Below, one piece after another: positions 55,381 through 63,522 of a DNA stretch of 64,000 nt (position 1 is its first letter; each line of letters opens with the position of its first letter). Origin of the DNA: Chryseobacterium sp. 6424 (GTDB lineage Bacteria > Bacteroidota > Bacteroidia > Flavobacteriales > Weeksellaceae); NCBI RefSeq assembly GCF_003692615.1, contig NZ_CP023540.1, positions 1,426,001 to 1,490,000 on the forward strand, read 5' to 3'. The position numbers and the translations under genes are program-made. The notes under the pieces are model-generated. The model ran no database searches, was not told the origin of the DNA, and saw only the letters and a program-made list of their open reading frames with translations.

Positions 55381-55636
55381 ATTGATTTTTTAGATTTGCA
55401 TTTATTTTTAAAGGCAATCCTGCAAAAAATCATTATTAAAAACGATTTGTGAAGAGTTTTTATTGAAGTTTTGGGACACGGATTTGGATAAACCCTAAGT
55501 TGCTACAGCACATCAATATTTACTGAAGAAAATTGAAGGCAGTTTACAGCGTCTTTACGCAGATGATGCTGCTTTCACTTCAAATAAAGAAGATTCTTAG
55601 TTCATTAAATTCATTAAGAAAGTAAAATTATAATGC
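55381..55636. other. Intergenic stretch, no supported gene
   Basis: Together with the terminator after it, this is the largest gene-free gap in the second half of the window. I see only short open stretches on the plus strand (about 55460-55600) with unremarkable codons and stops, no promoter, no hairpin and no family match. It may be the remains of a decayed gene, but there is nothing I can name. Confidence 0.5.
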
Positions 55637-55671
55637 AAAAAGAAGCGCTGGATTTACCAACGCTTCCTTTT
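55637..55671 (-). terminator. Intrinsic terminator of the etf operon
   Basis: Stem GAAGCG-c-TGG / CCA-a-CGCTTC (55642-55651 with 55657-55666) around a 5-base loop, then T-rich sequence on the minus strand; about 20 bases past the etfA stop. Confidence 0.8.
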
Positions 55672-55691
55672 ACTGATTTAAAACTTAATTA

Positions 55692-56639
55692 TTATCCTTT
55701 AATCGCTTTGATTTTCTTGGTCAGTTCTGGGATGATTTGGAAAGCATCACCTACCACTCCATAATCCGCAGATTTGTAGAAAGGAGCTTCCGCATCGCTG
55801 TTGATAACTACAATAGTCTTGGATGAATTAACGCCCGCTAAATGCTGAATGGCGCCTGAAATACCTACTGCAATGTACAAATTCGGTGCGATGGCTTTAC
55901 CAGTTTGCCCTACGTGTTCAGCGTGTGGGCGCCAACCGATATCAGATACAGGCTTCGAACAGGCTGTGGCCCCACCCAATACGTTCGCCAGTTCCTCGAT
56001 CATTCCCCAGTTTTCGGGCCCTTTCATTCCTCTTCCGGCAGAAACGACTACTTCAGCTTCTTTCAGATCTAGTTTTCCTGAGCTTTGCTCATGCGAAAGC
56101 ACTTTTGTATCTTCATTTGCAATGGTGAGGTTTTTAACTTCTTCAGTCCCGGAAGCAGGATTTTCTTTTACGCCAAATGCATTTTGAGAAACAGTCAGGA
56201 TAACACCGGCGGCCGTTGCTTTTGCATGCATAAATCCTTTACCTGAAAAGGCTTTTCTCTTCACCTGGAAAGGCGAGGTGCTTTCAGGAACTTCCAACAC
56301 ATTGGTAATCAGTGAATAGTCTTTCATCACGGCTAACATCGGCGCCACGGAAGACGCATCTGTGGTGTGCGGGAAAACGATGATTTCACCGTTTGCCACT
56401 TCATTTAATGCCTGCGCGTAAGCTTTTGCACTGAAGTTTTTCAGTCCGTCATCTTTAATGTGTATAACCTGGTCTGCACCATATTTATAAAGTAAGTCGG
56501 AAGCATCCGTTGGGTTCACTGTGATTGCGGTTACCGTATCGCCTGCTGCCTGCGCAACCGCTTTGGCGTAAGACACCGCTTCAAAAGCTGCTTTCTTATA
56601 AATACCGTTTATATTTTCTGCATATACGAATATTGCCAT
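55692..56639 (-). CDS. etfA: Electron transfer flavoprotein alpha subunit
   Basis: 315 aa, FAD-binding subunit. N-terminal domain AIFVYAENINGIYKKAAFEAVSYAKAVAQAAGDTVTAITV; the C-terminal FAD domain contains VVSAGRGMKGPENWGMIEELANVLGGATACSKPVSDIGWRP and QVGQTGKAIAPNLYIAVGISGAIQHLAGVNSSKTIVVINSDAEAPFYKSADYGVVGD, the family signature. The EtfAB dimer passes electrons from acyl-CoA dehydrogenases to the quinone pool. It follows etfB by 26 bases. Confidence 0.96.
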   Translation of the reverse strand: MAIFVYAENINGIYKKAAFEAVSYAKAVAQAAGDTVTAITVNPTDASDLLYKYGADQVIHIKDDGLKNFSAKAYAQALNEVANGEIIVFPHTTDASSVAPMLAVMKDYSLITNVLEVPESTSPFQVKRKAFSGKGFMHAKATAAGVILTVSQNAFGVKENPASGTEEVKNLTIANEDTKVLSHEQSSGKLDLKEAEVVVSAGRGMKGPENWGMIEELANVLGGATACSKPVSDIGWRPHAEHVGQTGKAIAPNLYIAVGISGAIQHLAGVNSSKTIVVINSDAEAPFYKSADYGVVGDAFQIIPELTKKIKAIKG

Positions 56640-56665
56640 TTCTGTATTTTTTGGATTTGATTAAA

Positions 56666-57409
56666 TTAGATAACTTTAGCCTCTTCATGTAGTAAACGAA
56701 CCAGTTCATCCAGATTGTCCGGACTTACCATTTTTACGGCTGCCCTTGGTGGCACCGCATCAAAGGACACGCCTTCTACTTTTACGTTTGCGCCTGCAGC
56801 TTCCTGAATCTGTAAAGGTTTGGTACGTGCCGACATGATGCCGCGCATGTTCGGGATGATGAGATCCTTTTCATCTACCAGACCTTTCTGACCAGCGATA
56901 ACGGCCGGAAGTTTAACAGAAATCGTCTCTTTCCCACCTTCAATCTCGCGTACTGCGGTAGCTTCAGTCCCATTCACCTCCAGTCCTACACAGGCATTTA
57001 CAAAAGGCTGACCAAGCAATTGCGCCACCATCCCCGGTACGGCACCGCCGTTATAATCCAGCGATTCTTTTCCGCACAAGATAAGGTCGTAACCACCGTT
57101 TTGGGCAACATTTGCGATTTCCTTGGCCACAGAATAGCTGTCCTTAGGCTCGGTATTTACACGGATACCTTCATTGGCACCGATGGCTAATGCCTTACGG
57201 ATTACGGGTTCTGTAGTGGCGTCACCGATGTTCAAGACGGTTACAGTAGCACCAGATTCCTGAAGTTTAACTGCTTTGGTTAAAGCGAACTCATCAAGCG
57301 GGTTGATAACCCACTGTATTCCGTTTTTGTCCAGCGCAGACTTATCTGCTGTAAAGTTAATTTTAGATGTAGTATCGGGTACACTACTGATGCAAACTAA
57401 TATTTTCAT
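56666..57409 (-). CDS. etfB: Electron transfer flavoprotein beta subunit
   Basis: 247 aa. KILVCISSVPDTTSKINFTADKSALDKNGIQWVINPLDEFALTKAVKL is the EtfB N-terminus; LIGHKESLDYNGGAVPGMVAQLLGQPFVNACVGLEV-like block (here CGKESLDYNGGAVPG) binds the AMP. Partner of etfA, the next gene. Upstream lies a 12-bp perfect palindrome (57482-57493) that may be an operator. Confidence 0.96.
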   Translation of the reverse strand: MKILVCISSVPDTTSKINFTADKSALDKNGIQWVINPLDEFALTKAVKLQESGATVTVLNIGDATTEPVIRKALAIGANEGIRVNTEPKDSYSVAKEIANVAQNGGYDLILCGKESLDYNGGAVPGMVAQLLGQPFVNACVGLEVNGTEATAVREIEGGKETISVKLPAVIAGQKGLVDEKDLIIPNMRGIMSARTKPLQIQEAAGANVKVEGVSFDAVPPRAAVKMVSPDNLDELVRLLHEEAKVI

Positions 57410-57481
57410 GCTTTGATTTGTTTTTGTTTGATCTTTAATGATTTTATGAATGATGTTTTTGCTAAATTAATAAATATATAT

Positions 57482-57493
57482 TATGCATGCATA
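57482..57493 (-). promoter_or_regulatory. 12-bp palindrome upstream of etfBA
   Basis: TATGCATGCATA, a perfect palindrome, 73 bases before the etfB start and 34 bases before the stop of the converging-in-reading SDR gene upstream. Position and symmetry suit a dimeric repressor; which regulator is unknown. Confidence 0.4.
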
Positions 57494-57527
57494 GTAATCA
57501 TGCTGCTTTTAATATTTGTTACATAAT

Positions 57528-58235
57528 TTAACCGTTAGGTTTTGAAGGACGAATCTCAATTTTGCTTGGTAACGTTCGCGGATTCATATTAAAGATATTA
57601 AGGATAAGCTCACCCACGTCTTCCGGCTGAATCTTCCAGGCATCTTTCTCTGAAGGCTCATTGCCGTTAAAATGCGTGGATACCGAGCCAGGCATGATGG
57701 TCGATACTTAGATGTTGTATTTTCTAAGGTCGATCATGGCGGCCTGTGTAAAGCCTACCGCCCCGAACTTGGAAGCATTATAACCTGCGCCTTTTTCGAA
57801 GAAATTGGTTCCCGCAAGACTTGCAATGGAAATGTAATAGCCTTCGGTTTTCTTTAATTCTTCTACCGAGGCTTTCAGCGTATGAAAGATCCCGGTAAGA
57901 TTGGTGTCGATCATCGCCTGCCAGTCATCTGTAGACATTTCATCCACGGGTTTGAAGATCCCTAGGCCAGCATTAGCGATAACAAAATCTAACCGGCCAA
58001 ATTTATCCTGTATGGATTGTACCGCTTTTACTTCGTCTTCGAAGTTTCTGACATCCGATGCAAGGCCAAGCACTTTGCTTTCATCAGAAGATAGTTGTCG
58101 TGCAGCGGCTTCCGCGTCTTCCAGTTTTCTTCCGGAAACTGCTACTTTAATGCCTGCACGCAACAGTACTTCTGCTATCCCGTACCCGATACCTTTGGTA
58201 CCACCTGTAATGTAGGCAACTTTATCTGTATGCAT
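57528..58235 (-). pseudogene. Short-chain dehydrogenase/reductase broken by an in-frame stop
   Basis: SDR of 235 codons. The N-terminal half is intact: TGGTKGIG Rossmann motif (10-17), NAG block at 88-90 and the catalytic Ser139, Tyr152 and Lys156. Codon 176 (57708-57710) is TAA exactly where the family carries Lys (the chain ends ...DLRKYNI, while the downstream in-frame text resumes VSTIMPGSVSTHF and ends SKIEIRPSKPNG). One base change (AAA to TAA) explains it. The lost part includes the PGSV loop and the C-terminal helices, so activity is doubtful. Read-through or sequencing error cannot be excluded. Confidence 0.85.
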
Positions 58236-58263
58236 ATAATTATTTTTTGTGTTTAAAGATAAT

Positions 58264-58288
58264 AAAAACGCCCCATTCCTGAGGCGTC
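58264..58288 (-). terminator. Intrinsic terminator of the M20 locus
   Basis: ACGCC/GGCGT stem (58268-58272 with 58283-58287) with a T-rich tail on the minus strand, 48 bases after the M20 stop. Confidence 0.65.
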
Positions 58289-58335
58289 TTATAAAATTAA
58301 TTAAATAGATTTGTACCGGTTACAACAAATCAGCT

Positions 58336-59717
58336 TTAAGATTTTGCATAGTTTTCAAAAAATAACGGTATGCTTTCAATGCCTTTATAGAAATTGTAAA
58401 GTCCGTAATGCTCGTTCGGGGAATGTATGGCATCAGAATCCAAACCAAAGCCCATCAGAACAGATTTTGCACCCAACACTTTCTCGAACATCGCCGTGAT
58501 TGGGATGGAACCGCCGCTTCTATATGGCAGCACCTCTTTTCCAAAGGCAGTTTCCATGGCTTTTTTAGCCGCCGCAAATTCTTTCGTATCGCTTGGAAGC
58601 ACATAAGGCATACCCCCATGATGCGGACGAACAGTCACTTTTACATTATCCGGCGCGATTTTCTCGAAATACCTGGTGAATTTTTCAGTAATTTCTTCCG
58701 GTGTCTGGTACGGTACCAGTCGCATTGAAATCTTGGCGAAAGCCTTGCTTGGGATCACCGTCTTGGCGCCTTCACCTGTATAACCGCCCCAGATTCCGTT
58801 GCAATCCAGCGTAGGACGAATGGATGTACGCTCTAAAGTAGTGTAATCTTTCTCACCTTCCACGCCGCTCAAGCCGATAGACTGCTTGAAGCTTTCAGGA
58901 TTGTCCTTAAGTTTATTCATTTCAGCGCGGTCTTCTGCAGAAACTACTTCTACATTATCATAAAAACATCGATGGTGATGTGACCGTCTTCGTCAATCAG
59001 TTTAGCAATCATCCTTGACAGTACATGGATGGGATTTGGCACAGCGCCGCCGTACAAGCCTGAATGTAGATCGCGGTTCGGGCCTTCCACCTCTACCTCC
59101 ACATAGCTTAGGCCACGCAGCCCGGTAGTTACTGTTGGCTGCTCGTTAGAGTAAATGTGCGTATCGGAGATAAGGATGGTATCGCAGCTTAACTTCTCGG
59201 TATGCTGTTTTACGAATGCTTCAAGGCTTTTCGATCCTACTTCTTCTTCACCTTCGATTAAAAACTTGACATTGCAGGGCAACGAATTTGTTTTCATCAT
59301 GGCCTCAAATGCTTTCACATGCATGAAAAACTGTCCTTTGTCATCAGCGGAACCCCTCGCGAAGATGGCACCATCAGGATGGAGGTCGGTTTTTTCAATA
59401 TAAGGTTCAAAAGGCGGCTTCTTCCATAAATCCAAAGGATCTGGTGGTTGCACATCATAATGACCATAAACAAGCACTGTTGGCAGGTTAGGATCCAGCA
59501 TTTTTTCACCGTACACGATAGGATAACCTTCGGTCTGGCAAACTTCCACGGCATCCGCACCGGCATTACGGAGGTGTGTGGCGACTTCATCAGCACATTT
59601 CAGTACCTGGTCTTTGTACGCAGGGTCGGCAGAAATAGAAGCAATTCTCAGCAGACCAAAAAGTTCATCTACGAAACGCTGCTTATTTTCATGGATGTAA
59701 TTGAGGGTTTCTTGCAT
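58336..59717 (-). pseudogene. M20-family dipeptidase broken by a -1 frameshift
   Basis: The gene is split into two minus-strand frames: 58950-59717 (255 aa, start ATG 59717) and 58336-58920 (194 aa). The first holds the metal ligands (YGHYDVQPP with His86/Asp88, GSADDKGQ with Asp125, and EGEEEVGS); the second holds the C-terminal dimerisation and ligand part (LDCNGIWGGYTGEGAKTVIP and GFGLDSDAIHSPNEHYGL). The junction reads ...ITIDVFMIM then stop; inserting one G before the T-run restores GHITIDGFYDNVEVVSAEDRAEMNKLK. One missing base near 58967 (a CC to C on the plus strand) therefore explains it. Confidence 0.85.
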
Positions 59718-59754
59718 TTTATGTTGTTTGATTTTAAACGAAGATATCTTGTAA

Positions 59755-59787
59755 AAATAAAAAAAATGTCCTGCATTAGCAAGACAT
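59755..59787 (-). terminator. Intrinsic terminator of the small lipoprotein
   Basis: Stem ATGTC-c-TGC / GCA-a-GACAT around ATTA (59766-59787), with a long T-rich run on the minus strand. Confidence 0.75.
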
Positions 59788-59809
59788 CTGGTATTTTTAT
59801 GTGATGGGC

Positions 59810-60088
59810 TTAGTGAGAAGCTGCGGCGCTCTTGGTGCTGTCCGCAGAAACCTTTACCTCCTCGATTGGGGCTGTACGGATAGAGTCTGTGGCAAATGCA
59901 CTTTTGGATGTGGTAGAGGCAGCGCTGTGAACCCGCTCACCATTCTGAGCTGCGGGGTCATAAGGTAAACCCATATCTCCGGTTTTAGAATGATCTAACC
60001 TCATGATGGATTTGTTCGAGCCTTCCTGAACTTTCTGGCAACTTAAGACCAGTCCTGCAGTTACTAAACCTAAAAATATTTTTCTCAT
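59810..60088 (-). CDS. Small lipoprotein, unknown function
   Basis: 92 aa from ATG 60088 (MRKIFLGLVTAGLVLSC, lipobox VLSC, lipidated Cys17). The mature chain is polar, rich in Ser, Ala and Thr, with no recognised domain (ends KSAAASH). An in-frame TTG at 60109 lies within the promoter and is not the start. It has its own promoter (TACTTTTG 60107-60114) and terminator. Confidence 0.7.
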   Translation of the reverse strand: MRKIFLGLVTAGLVLSCQKVQEGSNKSIMRLDHSKTGDMGLPYDPAAQNGERVHSAASTTSKSAFATDSIRTAPIEEVKVSADSTKSAAASH

Positions 60089-60106
60089 ATAGAATTTTTG
60101 ATGCCT

Positions 60107-60114
60107 CAAAAGTA
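60107..60114 (-). promoter_or_regulatory. Promoter -7 box of the small lipoprotein (TACTTTTG)
   Basis: TAnnTTTG match on the minus strand, 18 bases before ATG 60088; decides the start. Confidence 0.65.
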
Positions 60115-60147
60115 ATAAATATTACGATTTTCCACAAAAATATCGCC

Positions 60148-61302
60148 TCAATATCCTGTAGATTTTAAAATTATTTTTTTTCCGTCTATGGTTTGAGTGA
60201 AAATGAGGTACGCATTTCCGCCATCGGTAATTTTATATTTACGCTTGATCTGCTCTGGCGTAAGCGGATGGTTGCGCGAAATAATGTTGTAGCGTTCACC
60301 TTTGCGCAGCTCCTTTGCATCAATTGCCGCCACTTCAAGTACGCGACCAGGAAACTCATTAACTAACATTTCTGATGTGTAAAAATGGGTGTTCGGATGT
60401 AGTTTTTTCAGTTTGAAACGTTTTGCGATTAAATTGAATGCGCCGGATTTCAATATCGCATTGTTGGGGATATAAAGGTATTTCAGCGGTGATGAATATT
60501 CAGCAATGGCAATCTGCTCTTCGCCGTACTGAAAATTGAATGCCGGCTCGCCACTCGCTAGGTTGATAGCTGTGATGCTGATGCCATCAACTTTCAACCG
60601 CGGTCTTATAATCACCAGAAGCTCTTTCACTTCGTTACGGACCGCAATGATATGTACTTCAGAGATGTCTTGAAGCACCGAGAGAAGGTAGGAAACATCA
60701 ATCAGCGGAGAAAGTTTAACCATGATCAACTGCCCGCATTGATGTAATTGCGACTGTATTTCAAGGATATTTGGCGAAAGGTCTTCCAAAAGAAATTTCT
60801 TGCGGTCATCGTTGCCGCGCCGCGCCGGATCCAGATAGACTACATCGTAAGTCTGTGTGTTTTCTTTTAAAAAATCCTCCAGTTCATTATGTATGAAATT
60901 GGCTTTTCGGTTTAGTATATCCCAGTTGTGTTTTACAATTCCGAGAAGTTCATGATTTCTTTCGACCAAAGTCACCGAAGAAAATCTTTGCGACAGGAAA
61001 TATGCGTCAATCCCAAAACCTGAGGTCAGATCCACAAAACTCTGCCCTTGTAACAACTGCGCTTTATATTCAGCGGTGACCTGCGACGAAGCCTGTTCCA
61101 AATTCAGATGAGGCGGGAATATTATCCCTTCTTTGAGTAGAAAACTAAATTTCTTCTGCGCTATTTTCTTGCCTTTGATCTGCTGTACAATCTGCGACAT
61201 CGGCACGTCCGGAAAAGGGGATTTCTTCAATAACAAAGAATGCAAATCCACATGAAGATTTGCATTGATATAAGCCTGAATATCAGTATCTAATATTTTC
61301 AT
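60148..61302 (-). CDS. Class I SAM methyltransferase, THUMP-like C-terminus
   Basis: 384 aa. Motif I is FVDLTSGFGIDAYFLS; motif IV is VVYLDPARRGNDDRKKFLLEDLSPNI, with the DPARR variant of this Bacteroidota family; a helical N-terminal part (1-90) precedes it and a ferredoxin-like THUMP-type region (about 280-384, FNLIAKRFKLKKLHPNTHFY and EKYNIISRNHPLTPEQIKRKYKI) follows. Such architecture usually points to RNA modification; substrate unknown. Last gene of the udk-ftsB-mutA unit, 6 bases from the MCM gene. Confidence 0.8.
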   Translation of the reverse strand: MKILDTDIQAYINANLHVDLHSLLLKKSPFPDVPMSQIVQQIKGKKIAQKKFSFLLKEGIIFPPHLNLEQASSQVTAEYKAQLLQGQSFVDLTSGFGIDAYFLSQRFSSVTLVERNHELLGIVKHNWDILNRKANFIHNELEDFLKENTQTYDVVYLDPARRGNDDRKKFLLEDLSPNILEIQSQLHQCGQLIMVKLSPLIDVSYLLSVLQDISEVHIIAVRNEVKELLVIIRPRLKVDGISITAINLASGEPAFNFQYGEEQIAIAEYSSPLKYLYIPNNAILKSGAFNLIAKRFKLKKLHPNTHFYTSEMLVNEFPGRVLEVAAIDAKELRKGERYNIISRNHPLTPEQIKRKYKITDGGNAYLIFTQTIDGKKIILKSTGY

Positions 61303-61308
61303 AACCCA

Positions 61309-62475
61309 TTATTCGAACATTTCAGAAAGGCGTACCGGTTTGATGAGGTTCCTATCATACAAATCTTCCACGTTTCTTGTTTTTTTCAGTTGCGGATACA
61401 GATTGACGCCGATCAGTTTGGTTTTACCTTCCTCAACCCACTGTTGTGCGCGGACAGATTGCTCGTAAACCATGTGCTGTATTTTAAAGGTTTTGAGGAG
61501 TTGCAAATAACCACCCTCCTCCTCCATCTGAAGGAAAAGTTGCCATGCATTCTCTGCCAGTTGGCGCGTAACCTCTTCGATATAGTAACTGCCGTTACCA
61601 GCATCATCGAAGACATTGATGATGCTTTCATACGCTAAAACAATCTGCTGCTTGAAAGAAATTTCCTGTGAAGAAACGTTGTTAGCCGATAGGTCGTATG
61701 GGTGACTGAAAACCGCGTCTGCACCACCAATCATGGCAGCGGAAAGCTCAATGGTGGAACGGATCAGGTTGTTTTCAGGATCGTGTACAGCTTTATTGCG
61801 CTGGGTGGTTTCTGCAAAAATATATGGCCACTCATTCAACCCATATTCTGCGGTAAGCTGCCGGAACAGGAGTTTAAAAGCGCGAATCTTACCGATTTCA
61901 AGAAAATAATCTGTACCGATGGCAAAACGGAAAATAAGTTTGCTGAACACTTCCGGTCCGAATGTTTCGGCTACTTCTTTTGCTTTGCCCAGCGCAAACG
62001 CGAGTTGCTGCACCATAGACGCCCCTGCATTTTGATGTAGAGAAACGTCAACGCAAATATTCCTTTCAAAAGATTTAGCCAAAAGTTCCTTGCCTAATTG
62101 CTCATTCAGTTCGCCGGTTTCGTCTTCAGAAAAAATATTAACGAGTGAAAAATAAAGGTTCTCATCCTGTACCGCCACATGTTCGGCAAGGTCTTTATTG
62201 TTGATAAACAAAGATTTATCGGTAAGGTTCTCCACATTCTCATCAAGCAGGTAGGCGAAAATCCCTTCTTCGGATTCCGGCAGATAAGGCGCGACCAGTT
62301 GGGTAGATTCTTCAATCCTCGGGAGTGTAGGTAAAGGCTGTTTTACCGAGTCATAATAAGGTTTTACGGAAATCCCTTCGAGATTCTCTTTACTGAGCAC
62401 CGAATAAATATCCTCTGTTCTCAGCTGTTGCTGTACGAGTTTTTCCCAATCTTGAAGTGAAGTTTTACCAAACAT
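61309..62475 (-). CDS. mutA: Methylmalonyl-CoA mutase small subunit (short form)
   Basis: 388 aa. Sequence matches the N-terminal TIM-barrel region of the MCM small chain: MFGKTSLQDWEKLVQQQLRTEDIYSVLSKENLEGISVKPYY, DVSLHQNAGASMVQQLAFALGKAKEV, and SNPYDLSANNVSSQEISFKQQIVLAYESIINVFDDAGNGSYYIEEVTRQLA-type block (SHPYDLSANNVSSQ). It lacks the C-terminal degenerate B12-domain of longer small chains, ending at the SEMFE. It cannot isomerise alone and needs the catalytic large chain, whose gene is not in this window. Adjacent to ftsB with 1 base between. Confidence 0.87.
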   Translation of the reverse strand: MFGKTSLQDWEKLVQQQLRTEDIYSVLSKENLEGISVKPYYDSVKQPLPTLPRIEESTQLVAPYLPESEEGIFAYLLDENVENLTDKSLFINNKDLAEHVAVQDENLYFSLVNIFSEDETGELNEQLGKELLAKSFERNICVDVSLHQNAGASMVQQLAFALGKAKEVAETFGPEVFSKLIFRFAIGTDYFLEIGKIRAFKLLFRQLTAEYGLNEWPYIFAETTQRNKAVHDPENNLIRSTIELSAAMIGGADAVFSHPYDLSANNVSSQEISFKQQIVLAYESIINVFDDAGNGSYYIEEVTRQLAENAWQLFLQMEEEGGYLQLLKTFKIQHMVYEQSVRAQQWVEEGKTKLIGVNLYPQLKKTRNVEDLYDRNLIKPVRLSEMFE

Positions 62476-62476
62476 A

Positions 62477-62830
62477 TTAAGGTGTTTTTTTCAATTGTGT
62501 GCTGTCAACCACCAGAATAAAGATTTCTTCATTCGGTTTTTTCATAAAGTAGTTTTCGCGGGCGTATTTTTCTTTTTCCTGCTTGTCGTTCATCAGTTTT
62601 TTGTAGAACTCATCGTTTTTTTGATATTCTTCTTTATAATACGCCAGTTGTTTCTCGTATTTGCTGATCTCGCCGTTCATTTCGTTGATGACCAGGAACG
62701 AATTGCTGTCAAAGAAAGTCATCCACACCATAAAAAGTGCCACCGTTATGAAATATTTATTGAGCATATACTTCTGGAACAGGCGGAAGGCACGGGTTTT
62801 TGGCTTTATATCTTTGATGAGTTCACTCAT
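62477..62830 (-). CDS. FtsB/DivIC-type septum formation initiator
   Basis: 117 aa bitopic membrane protein: a short cytoplasmic N-terminus, one transmembrane helix (about 27-45, YFITVALFMVWMTFFDSN), a periplasmic coiled coil (about 52-85, ISKYEKQLAYYKEEYQKNDEFYKKLMNDK) and the RENYFMKKPNEEIFILV block typical of FtsB/DivIC. These proteins recruit the septal FtsLBQ complex in cell division. It overlaps udk by 4 bases (ATGA), so the two are translationally coupled. Confidence 0.88.
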   Translation of the reverse strand: MSELIKDIKPKTRAFRLFQKYMLNKYFITVALFMVWMTFFDSNSFLVINEMNGEISKYEKQLAYYKEEYQKNDEFYKKLMNDKQEKEKYARENYFMKKPNEEIFILVVDSTQLKKTP

Positions 62831-63450
62831 GACACGTGGGACTTTTTCAGCGTGTTATTGATAACGGTTGACAGAAAATCAATGGCGACAGTATTTTGCT
62901 TCATGTTCGGGACAATAAGGTCTGCTTCATTCTTTGAAGGCTCTATAAATTCCTGATGCATAGGCTTAAGCGTGGTTTGGTAACGGTGCAACACCTCCTG
63001 TAGGTCGCGGCCGCGCTCTTGTGTATCCCTACGGATTCTGCGGATCAAACGCTCATCAGAATCTGCGTGTACAAATACTTTGAGGTTAAATTCTTTCAGT
63101 AATTCAGCATTGGTAAGCACCAAAATCCCTTCTACGATCAGTACATTTTTCGGTTCGATGAGTACATGGTCGCCCGTACGCGAATGTGTAACGAAGGAAT
63201 AGATGGGCTGTTCGATGGTTTCGCCGGTTTTCAGGGCTTTCACATGCTTTATCAGCAGGTCGAAATCAATAGATTTCGGATGATCGTAATTAAGGACTTC
63301 CCGCTCGGCCAATGTAAGTTGGGGATTATCATGATAATAATTGTCCTGAGAAAGTACATTTACCCCTTCTGCATTAAGTTGTTGCAGGATTTTATTTACG
63401 ACAGTGGTTTTTCCTGATCCTGTTCCGCCGGCAATTCCGATTACGAGCAT
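62827..63450 (-). CDS. udk: Uridine kinase
   Basis: 207 aa P-loop kinase of the pyrimidine salvage route that phosphorylates uridine and cytidine. Walker A GGTGSGKTT (8-16), DNYYHDNPQLTLAEREVLNYDHPKSIDFDLLIKHVKALKTGETI (substrate site) and RRIRRDTQERGRDLQEVLHRYQTTLKPMHQEFIEPSK (lid region) are all present. First gene of the udk-ftsB-mutA-methyltransferase unit with a promoter at 63466-63473. The window also holds the de novo pyrimidine genes, but 41 kb away. Confidence 0.95.
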   Translation of the reverse strand: MLVIGIAGGTGSGKTTVVNKILQQLNAEGVNVLSQDNYYHDNPQLTLAEREVLNYDHPKSIDFDLLIKHVKALKTGETIEQPIYSFVTHSRTGDHVLIEPKNVLIVEGILVLTNAELLKEFNLKVFVHADSDERLIRRIRRDTQERGRDLQEVLHRYQTTLKPMHQEFIEPSKNEADLIVPNMKQNTVAIDFLSTVINNTLKKSHVS

Positions 63451-63465
63451 AATTTATAATTTTTG

Positions 63466-63473
63466 CAAAGATA
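63466..63473 (-). promoter_or_regulatory. Promoter -7 box of the udk unit (TATCTTTG)
   Basis: TAnnTTTG match on the minus strand, 15 bases before the ATG at 63450. Confidence 0.7.
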
Positions 63474-63522
63474 AGATTTAGCGGCAGTTTTTGGGACGTC
63501 CGGTGCCGCATTTTAATAAATT

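Noticed and set aside
55460..55600. Integrase-like or other gene remnant in the gap before etfA
   Set aside because: Two short frames gave only vague likeness (for example HGFG...), not enough to name a family.
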